From assembly GCF_903166585.1 (NCBI RefSeq), contig NZ_CAESCM010000001.1:186001-250000 (forward strand): a DNA stretch of 64,000 nucleotides, read 5' to 3'. Position numbers and translations under genes: made by a program. Below are positions 1-9,600 of this stretch, in pieces (position 1 is the stretch's first letter; each line of letters begins with the position of its first letter). This DNA is from Pedobacter ghigonis. GTDB taxonomy: Bacteria > Bacteroidota > Bacteroidia > Sphingobacteriales > Sphingobacteriaceae. The notes beneath the pieces are model-generated. The model searched no databases. It saw only the letters and a program-made list of their open reading frames with translations, and was not told the origin of the DNA.

Positions 1-1339
1 CCAACCCGCAGAAAGAAGTGGTTTTTATACACAGGATCAGATTCGCGATTTAGTTAAATATGCAGCTCAACGCAACATTACCATCATTCCTGAAATTGAT
101 GTACCCGGCCACTCCTGGCCTACCGTACTGGCTTACCCCGAACTGGGTGTAAACCAGAACCGCAAACCGGATTTTATTTTTCCATTCCTGGATTCGTGGT
201 CGTACTGGGGCAACCAGTTTACCCCAAATACCCTCGATCCAACCAAAGAAAAGGTTTACGAATTCTTAAGTAACGTATTTACCGAACTGGCTGATCTTTT
301 TCCGGCAGATTACATCCATTTCGGTGGCGACGAGGTAAGACATGTGCTTTGGGAAAAAGAACCGCACGTACAGGAATTTATGAAAGCCAAATCGCTAAAA
401 AACACCAACGAATTGCAGAGCTATTTTGTGAAGCGGATCTCAACCATTATTAAAAGTAAAGGCAAAAAACCAATTGGTTGGAACGATATTTTAAGTGATG
501 CCCAAAACCTCACCAAAGAAACAGCAATTATGTCGTGGCTTGGTGACGAAGCCATAGCCGATGCTGCAAAAAACGGATTTTATGTGGTTGCCACCCCTAC
601 TGATCCTTTCTATTTCGATATTACCCAGGCCGACCGCAACGATGGCACCATGAGCGATCTGGCTTATGGCAACATCAATACGCTGGAAAAAATATACAAC
701 TACGAACCTGAAACCGGCTTAAGCCAGGAAGAAGGGAAATTTATTTTAGGTGTACAGGCCAACCAATGGACAGCGATAACCCAGGACCTGAAAGACATGA
801 ACGTGCAGAATTTCCCACGTTTACTGGCATTGGCCGAAACAGGCTGGATACCTAAAGGAAACAGAGATATGACTGGGTTTAAAATGCGTTTATCGGAAAA
901 CCTTAAACGACTTGACCTGCTCAAAATAGATTATTACAAACCTGGAGGCTACATTTCGGGAAGCTGGGAAGCCAAAGCAATTGGCAACGAATTTCGGACG
1001 CTTAGCTGGGATGTAACCAAAAAGACTTATGCCAACGGCCGCATTACTGCAGGATTCTTTTATACCAAAGGTGCTAATTTTATGGAAATCAAAAAAGTAG
1101 AACTGCTCGAAAACGGAAAAGTAATTGCCAGTGATGAACATACAGGTATTGCAGATAAATTCAGAGGTACGCATAAGGTTAAAAGCTTTTTATACCACCT
1201 GCAGCTCGATCACTACAAGCCCAATGCAAAGTATGAACTAAAAGCAGAAGTTAAAGGCATTGGTGGCACCGACAGCAATGGTAACTTCACTTACAACCTA
1301 AGCCCTTTTGACCGGTTAAATGTAGCCGAAACTAAATAA
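1..1339 (+). CDS. Beta-N-acetylhexosaminidase (GH20), 3' part only
   Basis: Removes terminal N-acetylhexosamine residues from glycans or chitin-type oligosaccharides, probably in the periplasm or on the outer membrane. The open frame already runs from base 2, so the gene begins before the window; the first ATG (344) is internal. The TIM-barrel catalytic signature HFGGDE is visible, with the Asp-Glu pair at bases 329-334, preceded by IPEIDVPGH, also typical of GH20. The last roughly 120 residues form a beta-rich C-terminal domain found after the barrel in many Bacteroidota enzymes. A strong hairpin follows the stop. Family assignment is secure; substrate is not known. Confidence 0.93.
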   Translation, partial: QPAERSGFYTQDQIRDLVKYAAQRNITIIPEIDVPGHSWPTVLAYPELGVNQNRKPDFIFPFLDSWSYWGNQFTPNTLDPTKEKVYEFLSNVFTELADLFPADYIHFGGDEVRHVLWEKEPHVQEFMKAKSLKNTNELQSYFVKRISTIIKSKGKKPIGWNDILSDAQNLTKETAIMSWLGDEAIADAAKNGFYVVATPTDPFYFDITQADRNDGTMSDLAYGNINTLEKIYNYEPETGLSQEEGKFILGVQANQWTAITQDLKDMNVQNFPRLLALAETGWIPKGNRDMTGFKMRLSENLKRLDLLKIDYYKPGGYISGSWEAKAIGNEFRTLSWDVTKKTYANGRITAGFFYTKGANFMEIKKVELLENGKVIASDEHTGIADKFRGTHKVKSFLYHLQLDHYKPNAKYELKAEVKGIGGTDSNGNFTYNLSPFDRLNVAETK

Positions 1340-1349
1340 TATACCCTAC

Positions 1350-1388
1350 ATCTAATATGTGCATGAATCCGTGCACATATTAGATTTT
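1350..1388 (+). terminator. Rho-independent terminator after the GH20 gene
   Basis: A perfect 14-bp inverted repeat (1350-1363 and 1372-1385) with an 8-base loop is followed by a short T run. It lies 10 bases after the GH20 stop codon and separates that gene from the PepSY gene. Confidence 0.8.
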
Positions 1389-1541
1389 AAAATCATATCC
1401 TAATTTTGTCTGATAGCCAAATTCGAACTTTACTTATTTAGACTTATTAAAAATAATTTGCATAAACGGGATTAAAACTATTTCTTTGTAGCACAAACAA
1501 ATTCTGAAATACGTTCCCTATCAAGGGTATATCTCCGTTAA

Positions 1542-3113
1542 ATGAAATCAGCAGGCAATTCTAAAAAAATCAGTTGGGCAAAGCACCAAAAGAGATGGTT
1601 CGGCAAATGGCACCTTTATTTGGGTATTATTGCGGGTGCAATAGTGGCTTTCGTAGGTGTTACCGGGAGTATCCTTGTTTTTCAGGATGAGATTGACCGG
1701 GCGCTAAATCCTAAGCTGTTTGAGGTGGTTGCGCAAAAGCAAAAAATGCCGGTTGAAGAGATTGTGCCGCTCATTAAAAAGAACTACCCTGGGCTAAAAA
1801 TCGACTACCTGATGCTGAATAACTTCAAAAATCCCAATGAAGCTTACAGCGTTTTGAATTTAAAAAGTGGCGAAGAAACCTTTATTAATCCATATACCGG
1901 AAAAACAAGTGGTAAAAGAATACACACCAGTTCTTTTATCCACGTAGTTACCGAGCTGCACCGAACCTTGTTAATTCCAGTTGCCGGACGCTACATTTGC
2001 GGCCTGGCCTCTCTATGTCTTTTACTTTTAACCATTTCGGGTTTACGTTTATGGATCCCAAAGAAATGGAAACAACTTAAAACAGTACTCACTGTTAAGT
2101 TTAGCGGTTCGTTTAAACGCCAAAATTACGACTGGCACAATTCACTGGGTTTTTACTCCTCACCTATTGTCGCCATACTAAGTCTAACGGGTTTTTGCAT
2201 TACCTTTTCTACCCTGGTCATTCCATTCCTTTTTTTATTGAGCGGAAAATCGCCTCAAGGCGTTGCCCAGTTATTAGGAGCGAAATCGGCCTGGCATGCT
2301 GCTGCTGTACCCCTGCCTCTCCATGCGATTACAGCAGCAGCCAAACAAAAAATGCCCAATGCCTATATTGGCGGAATTGCCTTTCCTGCCGATAAAACCG
2401 GGACTTACCGTTTGGACATGCTAAGCGGAAACCTACCCAAAGTTGGCAAGAGGGAAATGCTGGTTGTTGATCAGTACACTGCCAAAACTTTACTAAATAG
2501 CCGCAGCGATTTCCCCAATGTTGGCAATGCTTACCTCAGCTGGCTAACACCAATCCATTACGGCAGTTTCGGTGGCCGCCCAACGCAGGTTATTGCTATT
2601 GTTGCCGGATTGATGCCTCTGGCACTTTTCATAACGGGCTTTATCATCTGGTGGCCCCGCTACAAAAAACAAAAAAGAGGTAAGAAGCGAAAGCTTAAAG
2701 AAGCACTGCAAGATGAACAGGTCAGTGCACCCGTTAGTGAACAAGAGGAAAAATCAGCGATAGAGAAAAGCCCTCGTCCAAAATTAGGACGGTATTTTCT
2801 GTTACAGTTTAAATCGGGTATTAAATACGCAGCTGTTATTCTTTTGGTAAGTTTTATCATGGGTGCACTGTACGGCTTACCATCGGGCATTATCATCCAG
2901 CCCGCTATCTTTGTGGTAGCCTTTAGTGCGGTAATGGTATGCATTAATTTTATATGCTCGCTACTGGCAGAGCTTTTCAATCTCTTGTTTTTATTACCTT
3001 TTAAGAAAGGAAGCCACAGGGTAACCCGCTATTTTGCCTTATCGGCTGCGTTTTTGGTTTGTTACTTAACGGTATACATGATCTTACTCAATACGGGTTT
3101 AGAGATATTCTAA
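1542..3113 (+). CDS. PepSY-associated TM helix protein (PiuB-like, iron-uptake type)
   Basis: An inner-membrane protein of 523 residues in the PepSY-TM family, often found with siderophore or heme uptake genes and proposed to reduce or release iron in the periplasm. The first helix follows the conserved segment GKWHLYLG (His24), and further conserved histidines appear in ELHRTL and DWHNSLG. About seven hydrophobic segments are visible (near 25-45, 148-168, 203-228, 352-375, 430-450, 455-480, 500-520), with a charged cytoplasmic stretch near 380-420 containing many Lys and Glu. No TonB receptor lies next to it here, so the link to iron is from family knowledge only. A weak promoter-like pair (TTTG at 1457-1460, TATTTCTTTG at 1479-1488, two extra bases in the -7 box) precedes it. 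Confidence 0.85.
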   Translation: MKSAGNSKKISWAKHQKRWFGKWHLYLGIIAGAIVAFVGVTGSILVFQDEIDRALNPKLFEVVAQKQKMPVEEIVPLIKKNYPGLKIDYLMLNNFKNPNEAYSVLNLKSGEETFINPYTGKTSGKRIHTSSFIHVVTELHRTLLIPVAGRYICGLASLCLLLLTISGLRLWIPKKWKQLKTVLTVKFSGSFKRQNYDWHNSLGFYSSPIVAILSLTGFCITFSTLVIPFLFLLSGKSPQGVAQLLGAKSAWHAAAVPLPLHAITAAAKQKMPNAYIGGIAFPADKTGTYRLDMLSGNLPKVGKREMLVVDQYTAKTLLNSRSDFPNVGNAYLSWLTPIHYGSFGGRPTQVIAIVAGLMPLALFITGFIIWWPRYKKQKRGKKRKLKEALQDEQVSAPVSEQEEKSAIEKSPRPKLGRYFLLQFKSGIKYAAVILLVSFIMGALYGLPSGIIIQPAIFVVAFSAVMVCINFICSLLAELFNLLFLLPFKKGSHRVTRYFALSAAFLVCYLTVYMILLNTGLEIF

Positions 3114-3396
3114 AGTGATGGATTCTTTTAGATCTGGACAACAGGTGGTAGCATCTAAAGACACATAGACTATCCCGATCAGCAATGGTTGAGAGAGAAA
3201 TGTCAATCGATTTGACTGCAACACCACCTCCACGTCCGCGAGCCAGTTAAGATCGAAATACTGATATGCTGAAATGAAATATTTACGTTGTTTCCGCTAC
3301 CGGGATCGATAAATTATTCAGTTAACACAACTGCCATAGCGCTATAACCGCTGATGAAGCTCCATGCTGGTATCATGCCTTGTCTTTCAACTGGAT
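3114..3396 (-). other. Intergenic stretch with possible gene debris
   Basis: No intact gene is visible. On the minus strand two short open stretches read like protein but lack a proper start or are interrupted: about 27 codons ending near 3310, and about 62 codons from about 3290 to 3101 that run into the 3' end of the PepSY gene. Neither was recognised. They may be remnants of a decayed gene downstream of the ATPase, or chance frames. Confidence 0.2.
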
Positions 3397-4593
3397 TTAG
3401 TATAAAAAGCCAAACAGCCAAAGTGGAATTTTATTATTAATCCCACTCTCAAGGTTATCCAATGCCAGATAGGCCTTATTAATGCCCTCAATCTGTTTAT
3501 TGGCTTTACCTGCCCCCCCCACCTCAAAAGTGTAAGTGTCGTCCACTAAAAAATCTCCTTTTAACGGTAAACTAATATTATGTTCAGTATTACTAAGCTG
3601 GTTCATAAAGAATGACTCTCTCAGTGATCCTGTATCAACATTGTCAGGAGCAAGTGCGAAAAGCAAATTGGTATTTTCCAAAAATATCTTATCAGGTTTT
3701 TGCAGGATACTAATACTTTTTCCATTTGCAGCAAGAGAATTAATTAATCTGGCATTATTAAGATAGTACAAGTATTCGACAATCATGTTTCTGTGGATTC
3801 CAGTTTTCTCACTCAATTTAGTGATATTGGGTTTGAACGGGACATTAGTAGCTAGAATAGACATCAACTGATAGATTTTTCTGGAATGATGCGGATTAAA
3901 ACCTGCCACAAACTGAAGATCCTCTTCGATGATTAAACGTACTACACGTTCTACACGTATGGCATAAGTATTGATGTTTTCGACGAAAAACGGATAATAT
4001 CCATGCCGCAGATATTCATTAAAATATTGCAGTGGCTTGAATTTTAAGCTCAAGGAATTAGCAATTTCTACATGGTGTTCCAAAATATCCTCTAAGTTAA
4101 ATGTGTCAAATTCTCCAACCCCAATGAACTGTAAATATTCCCTATATGATAAGCCGTTCATTTCATACTGCACCGCACGTCTGCTTAAGTCAGCATTTTG
4201 GCGATTAATATCTATGATAGAAGATCCAGTGAACACAATTTTAAGATCCTTATAAAAGTCATAAATGTTTTTAATTTCTCGGGCCCAGTTAGGGTATTTA
4301 TGTACTTCATCGATAAATAATATTTTCCCACCTTGTTGTCTGAATTGCATCGCAAGGTCAGAAAGAAGGTGTCCAGTAAAATAGATATCATCCATTGTTA
4401 TATATAGGGCTTCTTTACTGGTTCCGTATTCAGCCTTAAGTCTTTGCAATAACAAAGTCGTCTTTCCCGTCCCCCTGGCTCCTAAAACGGCTATTAATCT
4501 ATCATTCCAGTCAATTGATTTTGCCAAAGGACGTATGATATCCATAGATTGCTCAGTGATGACTACGTTGGACTTGATTTGAAGATTCTCCAT
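3397..4593 (-). CDS. AAA ATPase with C-terminal DUF4143 domain
   Basis: A 398-residue P-loop ATPase of the AAA_14/DUF4143 group, widespread in bacteria and archaea and often on accessory DNA; its function is unproven. The Walker A motif GARGTGKTT lies at 38-46, Walker B ILFIDEV at 91-97 and a sensor-like TGSS at 122-125. Residues about 220-300 hold a winged-helix-like segment and the C-terminal part (about 300-395) matches DUF4143, ending in a nuclease-like FEVGGAGK segment. It stands alone, flanked on both sides by non-coding DNA with gene debris, which fits an accessory cargo gene. TTTTGC/GCAAAA repeats overlap its start region and may be an operator. Family call is firm, role unknown. Confidence 0.88.
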   Translation of the reverse strand: MENLQIKSNVVITEQSMDIIRPLAKSIDWNDRLIAVLGARGTGKTTLLLQRLKAEYGTSKEALYITMDDIYFTGHLLSDLAMQFRQQGGKILFIDEVHKYPNWAREIKNIYDFYKDLKIVFTGSSIIDINRQNADLSRRAVQYEMNGLSYREYLQFIGVGEFDTFNLEDILEHHVEIANSLSLKFKPLQYFNEYLRHGYYPFFVENINTYAIRVERVVRLIIEEDLQFVAGFNPHHSRKIYQLMSILATNVPFKPNITKLSEKTGIHRNMIVEYLYYLNNARLINSLAANGKSISILQKPDKIFLENTNLLFALAPDNVDTGSLRESFFMNQLSNTEHNISLPLKGDFLVDDTYTFEVGGAGKANKQIEGINKAYLALDNLESGINNKIPLWLFGFLY

Positions 4594-4637
4594 TTTGCTA
4601 TTTATTTACAGCAAAAATAAAAAATTTTGCTGCAAAA
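4593..4637 (-). promoter_or_regulatory. Promoter-like element with paired inverted repeats before the ATPase
   Basis: Reading on the minus strand, TATTTTTG (4619-4612) matches the Bacteroidota -7 consensus TAnnTTTG and lies about 19 bases before the ATG. It is framed by two inverted repeats: TTTTGC 4593-4598 with GCAAAA 4611-4616, and TTTTGC 4625-4630 with GCAAAA 4632-4637. Such a layout suggests a repressor or autoregulator site. No good -33 element was found. Confidence 0.35.
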
Positions 4638-4728
4638 AACTAGCAATTTAACAGAGTTAGTTCTATAATTTAAGAATCGTTCATTTTAAATTGCAGTCAT
4701 TTATTTATTTCACATCACCGCACAAAGC

Positions 4729-4824
4729 TTATTTCCTGCTGTTTTCAGTACTCAAGGCATTTGCCTTTTCTGTTTTTCCCCAATAACTCTTGCGCAACTC
4801 ATCCCAAAGTCTAGTTTTACTCAT
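4729..4824 (-). pseudogene. Possible remnant ORF, 31 residues
   Basis: Starts with MSKTRLWDELRKSYWG and ends with TENSRK before a TAA stop. The same frame stays open for about 23 codons upstream of the ATG without another ATG, so the piece may be the C-terminus of a larger lost gene. It is lysine- and arginine-rich and highly polar. No family was recognised. It could also be a chance frame. Confidence 0.2.
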
Positions 4825-5155
4825 GCCTTTCCGTTTGGCTTCCGCAAACTTTCTAGAATTGCAGCGAATATTGATCAGAAAACCATTGAAATGCTTCTAC
4901 CTATGTTAAATTCTCTGCTCCTAAAGCAAAGTGAAATAATAATCTCTAAAAAGAAAACTGTACACTTTGAAAGATTTATGAATACATCTTTACTTCTAAT
5001 GAATCATCTCAATATTACATTTTGCTAACTTTTTAGCACCATAGATAAGGTTATTTTCAGTTGAAACATATCTATGATAATGCGTATGGATGCTTTCCTT
5101 TTTGGATTTAACAACAAAACTAGATGAAGTAATTTATTATGTTGTTATTGAAGGT

Positions 5156-5189
5156 TCATAATGTCAGATATTATCATCTGACATTATGA
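5156..5189 (-). terminator. Hairpin terminator after the DUF1080 gene
   Basis: A perfect 14-bp inverted repeat (5156-5169 with 5176-5189, loop of 6 bases) begins 12 bases after the minus-strand stop codon of the DUF1080 gene. There is no long T run after it, so it may act as a terminator or as an mRNA 3' stabiliser. Confidence 0.6.
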
Positions 5190-5200
5190 GATTTAGATAA

Positions 5201-6175
5201 TTATTTTGCTGGTGTAATCACGATTTTGCGATATTCAATTGGCATGTGGTCGCCCTGCAGGTAAATTGGTCCGGGTTCTGCTTCGTTACTATCTAATGCA
5301 CCACCAGTAATGCCCGGAATTTCCTGATTACTTATGATAGTTTTACCATTAGCTACTACGGTAACCAAACGTCCCACCAGGGTGATATCGTAACTCTGCC
5401 ATACGTCAGGGCCTAATGTAACCATTTCGTTAGCCGTTAAAAAGCCATAAACGCCGCCGAACAATACGCTGTTTGGATGCGCATCTTGCTTACTATCTTC
5501 AATCTGCACTTCATAACGTCCCCTCAAATACACACCGCTGTTTCCACCTTTAGGATATCTGAATTCGACATGAAGCTTAAAATCATTGTATTTCTGTTCG
5601 GTAATCAGGTTGGAGCCTGCTTTCGGACTGGTTAAAATGCCATCTTTTACTACCCACTGGTTTTGTCCGCTCGCTTTCCATCCGGTTAAATCTTTACCAT
5701 TGAACAGATTTACTGCCTTGCCCCAAGCAGGCGCAGCAGCTCTTTTCAGGTAAGGCGCTTTAACACCTTTCCAGCTATATTTTGCGCCGTTGCATTCGGT
5801 CATTGTTCCCTTAATTCCGGTATCGGTTAATTCTCCTTCCATAATTAAATTCGACGTACCGCTCTCCCATTGTGGTGGAATTTCGAACCTGAACATTTTG
5901 CCATCAAACTTAACTTCCGCTACCGGACGTGCGCTACCAGCGGTAGAAACGAAATAGCCTACCAGTGTTTTATAGCCTGATAGTTTTACTTCCAGCCAGG
6001 CTGGTGCGGGCTTGCCATTCTGATCAACGGTTATGTCCCAGCGACCAATCAGTGCAGCAGGTTCAGCAGCGAGATTATTGTAGCTGGCTTTAGTCGATGT
6101 TGAAGCAAATGTTTCTTCTGGTAAACCTGCAATCAAGAGGCAGCCTAAACCAAACAAACAGATTTTTTTTCTCAT
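5201..6175 (-). CDS. Secreted DUF1080 (3-keto-disaccharide hydrolase-like) protein
   Basis: A 324-residue exported protein whose C-terminal half (about 145-322) is the concanavalin-like DUF1080 fold. Relatives include 3-keto-glycoside hydrolases and many uncharacterised sugar-active proteins of Bacteroidota and Planctomycetota. The N-terminus MRKKICLFGLGCLLIAG is a signal peptide; the cysteine in it is not in a clear lipobox. The N-terminal part (about 35-140) is a beta-rich domain. DUF1080 landmarks include LFNGKDLTGW, GGNSGVYLRG and a C-terminal GPIYLQGD segment. It stands as a single gene, transcribed away from the SusC gene, with a hairpin after the stop. Enzyme activity is inferred from family only. 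Confidence 0.85.
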   Translation of the reverse strand: MRKKICLFGLGCLLIAGLPEETFASTSTKASYNNLAAEPAALIGRWDITVDQNGKPAPAWLEVKLSGYKTLVGYFVSTAGSARPVAEVKFDGKMFRFEIPPQWESGTSNLIMEGELTDTGIKGTMTECNGAKYSWKGVKAPYLKRAAAPAWGKAVNLFNGKDLTGWKASGQNQWVVKDGILTSPKAGSNLITEQKYNDFKLHVEFRYPKGGNSGVYLRGRYEVQIEDSKQDAHPNSVLFGGVYGFLTANEMVTLGPDVWQSYDITLVGRLVTVVANGKTIISNQEIPGITGGALDSNEAEPGPIYLQGDHMPIEYRKIVITPAK

Positions 6176-6658
6176 AAGTATAATTCATTTATTAAGCAGT
6201 ACGTGTTTTAATTTGAGACTGCTATTTGTTTTGTATTAAGATAATTTAAGTAAGGTAGAACTTATTTCTTTTACGCGCAAGTTCCCTCATGTTTGAGCCT
6301 ATCAACGCAATAAAAGTCGATCTCAACAGAGGTTGATAAAAACGATACCAAAGTGTATTAAAAATAAATTTTTCAGTTTTGTTACATTGTATCGGGTTTT
6401 TTACTAATTTACACTAACCAAATTAAATATCGTCATCCCTAACAAACAACAAACAAGTACCATATCAACCCCTTAATAACACTCAAAACAAAGACTTAAA
6501 CCAAATATTATATAACAGGAACCACGATATGTTATGTAATTAAAGCACATAAAGCTCAATGTTTTTGTCATGAGTGTAAAATGGCAGCTTGTTTCGAAAA
6601 TCGTTAAGGATGATCAAGAAATTGATTTGGCATTAACCTAAACTAAACAAAAAATTGT
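6176..6658. other. 483-base divergent region between DUF1080 and susC-like genes
   Basis: A long AT-rich region between two divergent genes, expected to hold promoters for both. No perfect TAnnTTTG box was found on the plus strand. A 23-codon ORF with an ATG at 6570 and TAA at 6639-6641 (beginning MSVKWQLVSK) ends 17 bases before the SusC start; the frame is open upstream to 6540. It may be a leader peptide, a remnant, or chance. Confidence 0.3.
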
Positions 6659-9600
6659 ATGAAAATGAGGAACAATCATTTCACAAGCTGTGCCCTGGAA
6701 TTAACTTTCTCCAGCACAACCCGGGGCCTCCGGAAAATGGCGCTCCTGGCAGTCGCAACACTTGGCTTACAGTATGCCGCTAAGGCTGAAGGGGGCACAA
6801 CTAACAAAAGCTTATTCCCAAAGCCCTCCGAGGTAGTAAAAAACGCCACTAATGTAAACGACAAAATGGCTAAGACCATTACCGGTTTGGTGGTTGATGA
6901 ATCTGGTTTACCGCTTCCGGGAGCAACAGTTGCCGCAAAAGGCACCAGCGTTAAAACATCTACCGGTAGCGATGGAAGATTTACTTTAAATGTTCCCGAT
7001 AACGTTACCACATTGGTGGTTTCCTACATCAGTATGGAAACTCAGGAAGTAAGTATTGGTAACCAAACCAACATAACGATAAAGCTAAAGCCTTCTAGCA
7101 ATGCAAACCTGACCGAAGTAGTGGTTACCGCCTTAGGTGTAAAACGTGAGAAAAGAGCGTTGACGTTTGCTGCACAACAACTTGCGGGCACGGAACTTAC
7201 CAAGGCTGGAGCGCCGAACTTTATGGAGGCTTTAAGCGGTAAAGCTGCGGGTATTGATATTGGAATCAGCAACTCTGGTGTGGGTGGTTCTACAAAAACG
7301 GTATTGCGGGGTTCTAAATCAATTGCAGGAAATAGTGAAGCACTTTTTGTAATTGACGGGGTTCCGGTAGTAAATAATAAAGGTGGCCAGCCCGGATCAT
7401 ACGGCGGCACTGATGCTGGTGATGGCCTTTCGGCACTAAACCAGGACGATTTTGAATCGGTTACGATTTTAAGGGGGGCCAATGGTGCCATTTTGTATGG
7501 AAGCCAAGGTGCTAATGGCGTGGTTTTAATCAACACTAAAAAAGGCCAGAATGGTAAAATTGCGATCGCTTTAAATTCGACCATCAATTTTAGCAGTGCA
7601 GCTACTTTACCAGAATTTCAGTTTAGTTATGGAGCTGATGGTGGAAATGATAGAAGCTGGTCTAAAACAAAAGGAAATTATCAAAGTAACTACATTGACG
7701 ACTTTTTCCAGACCGGTGTAAACACCATTAATTCATTATCAGTATCAGGAGGAAATGAAAGGACAACCACTTACTTTTCTTATGGTAACAATAACGCATC
7801 GGGCATTGTACCAACAAGTACTTACAACAAACACAATGTTACACTAAGCCAGGAAACAAAATTATTTGATGATAAACTTACTTTGAGCGGAAATGTAAGG
7901 TTCTCTTACGAAAAGTCTAAAAATAGGCCTGGAGCAGGATATTATAACAATCCATTAACGGGTTTATATTTATTTGCAAGGGAAAGAAATTTCGACGACT
8001 ATAAAACCAACTATCAAATTTTCAATCCTACCAGAAACCTATTTGTACAAAACTGGTATTCTACAGAAGAAAAGCAAAACAACCCCTACTGGGAATTAAA
8101 TAACGACCCAAAACTTACCACCAGCAACAGGGTAATTGCTACAGCAAAAGCATCATATGCATTTTTACCACATTTTAAAGTGGATGTACGTGGTAATATT
8201 GATTATAATGACAGACTATTGGATTACCGGTATGCCGCAGGCGGTAACTCGGTAAGCGTAAGTTCTAACGGTACCTGGAATTATGCAAAGTACAATGATA
8301 AAGCCTTATACGGTGATGCTATTTTAAGTTACGATAATAACTTTGGCAAATTTAGCTTAAATAGTGTATTGGGAGCGAGTATCCAGGATTATACCTTTAA
8401 TGATGGGATGACCTTTGCAAACGGAACTGTACCATTACAGTACCCTAACTTTTTTAGTTTCGCGAACCTTCCCTATAATCTAGTGATTAACCAAACCTAC
8501 AGCAGGGTTCAGAAACAAGGCTTATTTGCTAATGCGTCTTTAGGTTTTAAAGATATGCTCTACGTAGATCTGGCGGGTAGAAACGATTACGCATCCACAT
8601 TAGCCACTACGGGAAATGACTCTTATTTTTACTATTCGGCAGGTTTATCGGCAATAATAAGCCAAATGATAACTATGCCTAAAGAAATTAGTTTCTTAAA
8701 ACTAAGGGCCTCTACATCGCAGGTTGGAAACGAAGTACCCTATAACATTGTAAACCCAGGTAATACCATTGGTGGTGCAGGTGGACCAGATGGCATAGGT
8801 GGTATTAACAGAAATACACAAACACCATTCGCAACCTTAGTGCCTGAAAAAATAATCAGTAATGAGATTGGTTTAGAAAGTCGCTTGCTAAACGACAGAT
8901 TAAGCATCGACTTTACCTATTACAAAAACACCAGTACCAACCAATTTTTATCTTTAACTGCCCCATCAGGCTCTGGCTATACGTTCTATTATGTAAATGC
9001 AGGTAAAGTAGCCAACCAGGGTTTTGAGTTAACAATAGGCGGAGACCCTGTAAAAACTGATAATTTCAAATGGAATACATCTGTAAACTTATCGCAGAAC
9101 AGAAATAAAATTATAGAGTTAATTGCCGAAAACCCGGAATATCAGGTAGGCAGTAACGATGAAGGCTTTAATTCGATCATTAAAGCCGGCGGTTCATTCA
9201 ATGATTTATACATTTTTAACCTTGCCCGTAATGCAGCTGGCCAAATCATACTAGATGCAGATGGAAAACCAACCAGAACGGCGAAACAAGAATATGTAGG
9301 AAATTTAAATCCGAATTTCATTGCCGGTTGGAATAACACTTTTACTTACAAAGGCGTTAGTTTAAGTGCTTTGGTAACGGCTAAATTTGGCGGGGTTGCC
9401 TTTTCTAAAACCGAAGCTTTCCTTGATTCGTACGGCGTAAGTAAAAGAACCGGCGATATTCGCGATGCTGGTCCAACAATGCCAATAAATGCCATTAAAG
9501 ACAATGTAGCAGTGACATCAATCGATCCAAGGGTATACTATGATGTGGTAGGTGATCGAAATGGAATTATGGAGCCTTATGTATTCTCGAGAACGAATGT

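Larger units (their letters stand above)
4594..5200. other. 607-base stretch without an intact gene
   Basis: It holds the promoter-like repeats of the ATPase at the left, a possible 31-codon minus-strand ORF at 4729-4824, a second minus-strand open stretch of about 45 codons without ATG near 4995-5145, and a strong hairpin at 5156-5189 that belongs to the DUF1080 gene. The two small frames look protein-like and may be remnants of a decayed mobile or accessory gene; I could not assign them. Confidence 0.3.

Noticed and set aside
7042..7587. Long minus-strand ORF of 181 codons inside the SusC gene
   Set aside because: Shadow frame of a well-supported gene, rich in Pro and Leu without family features.
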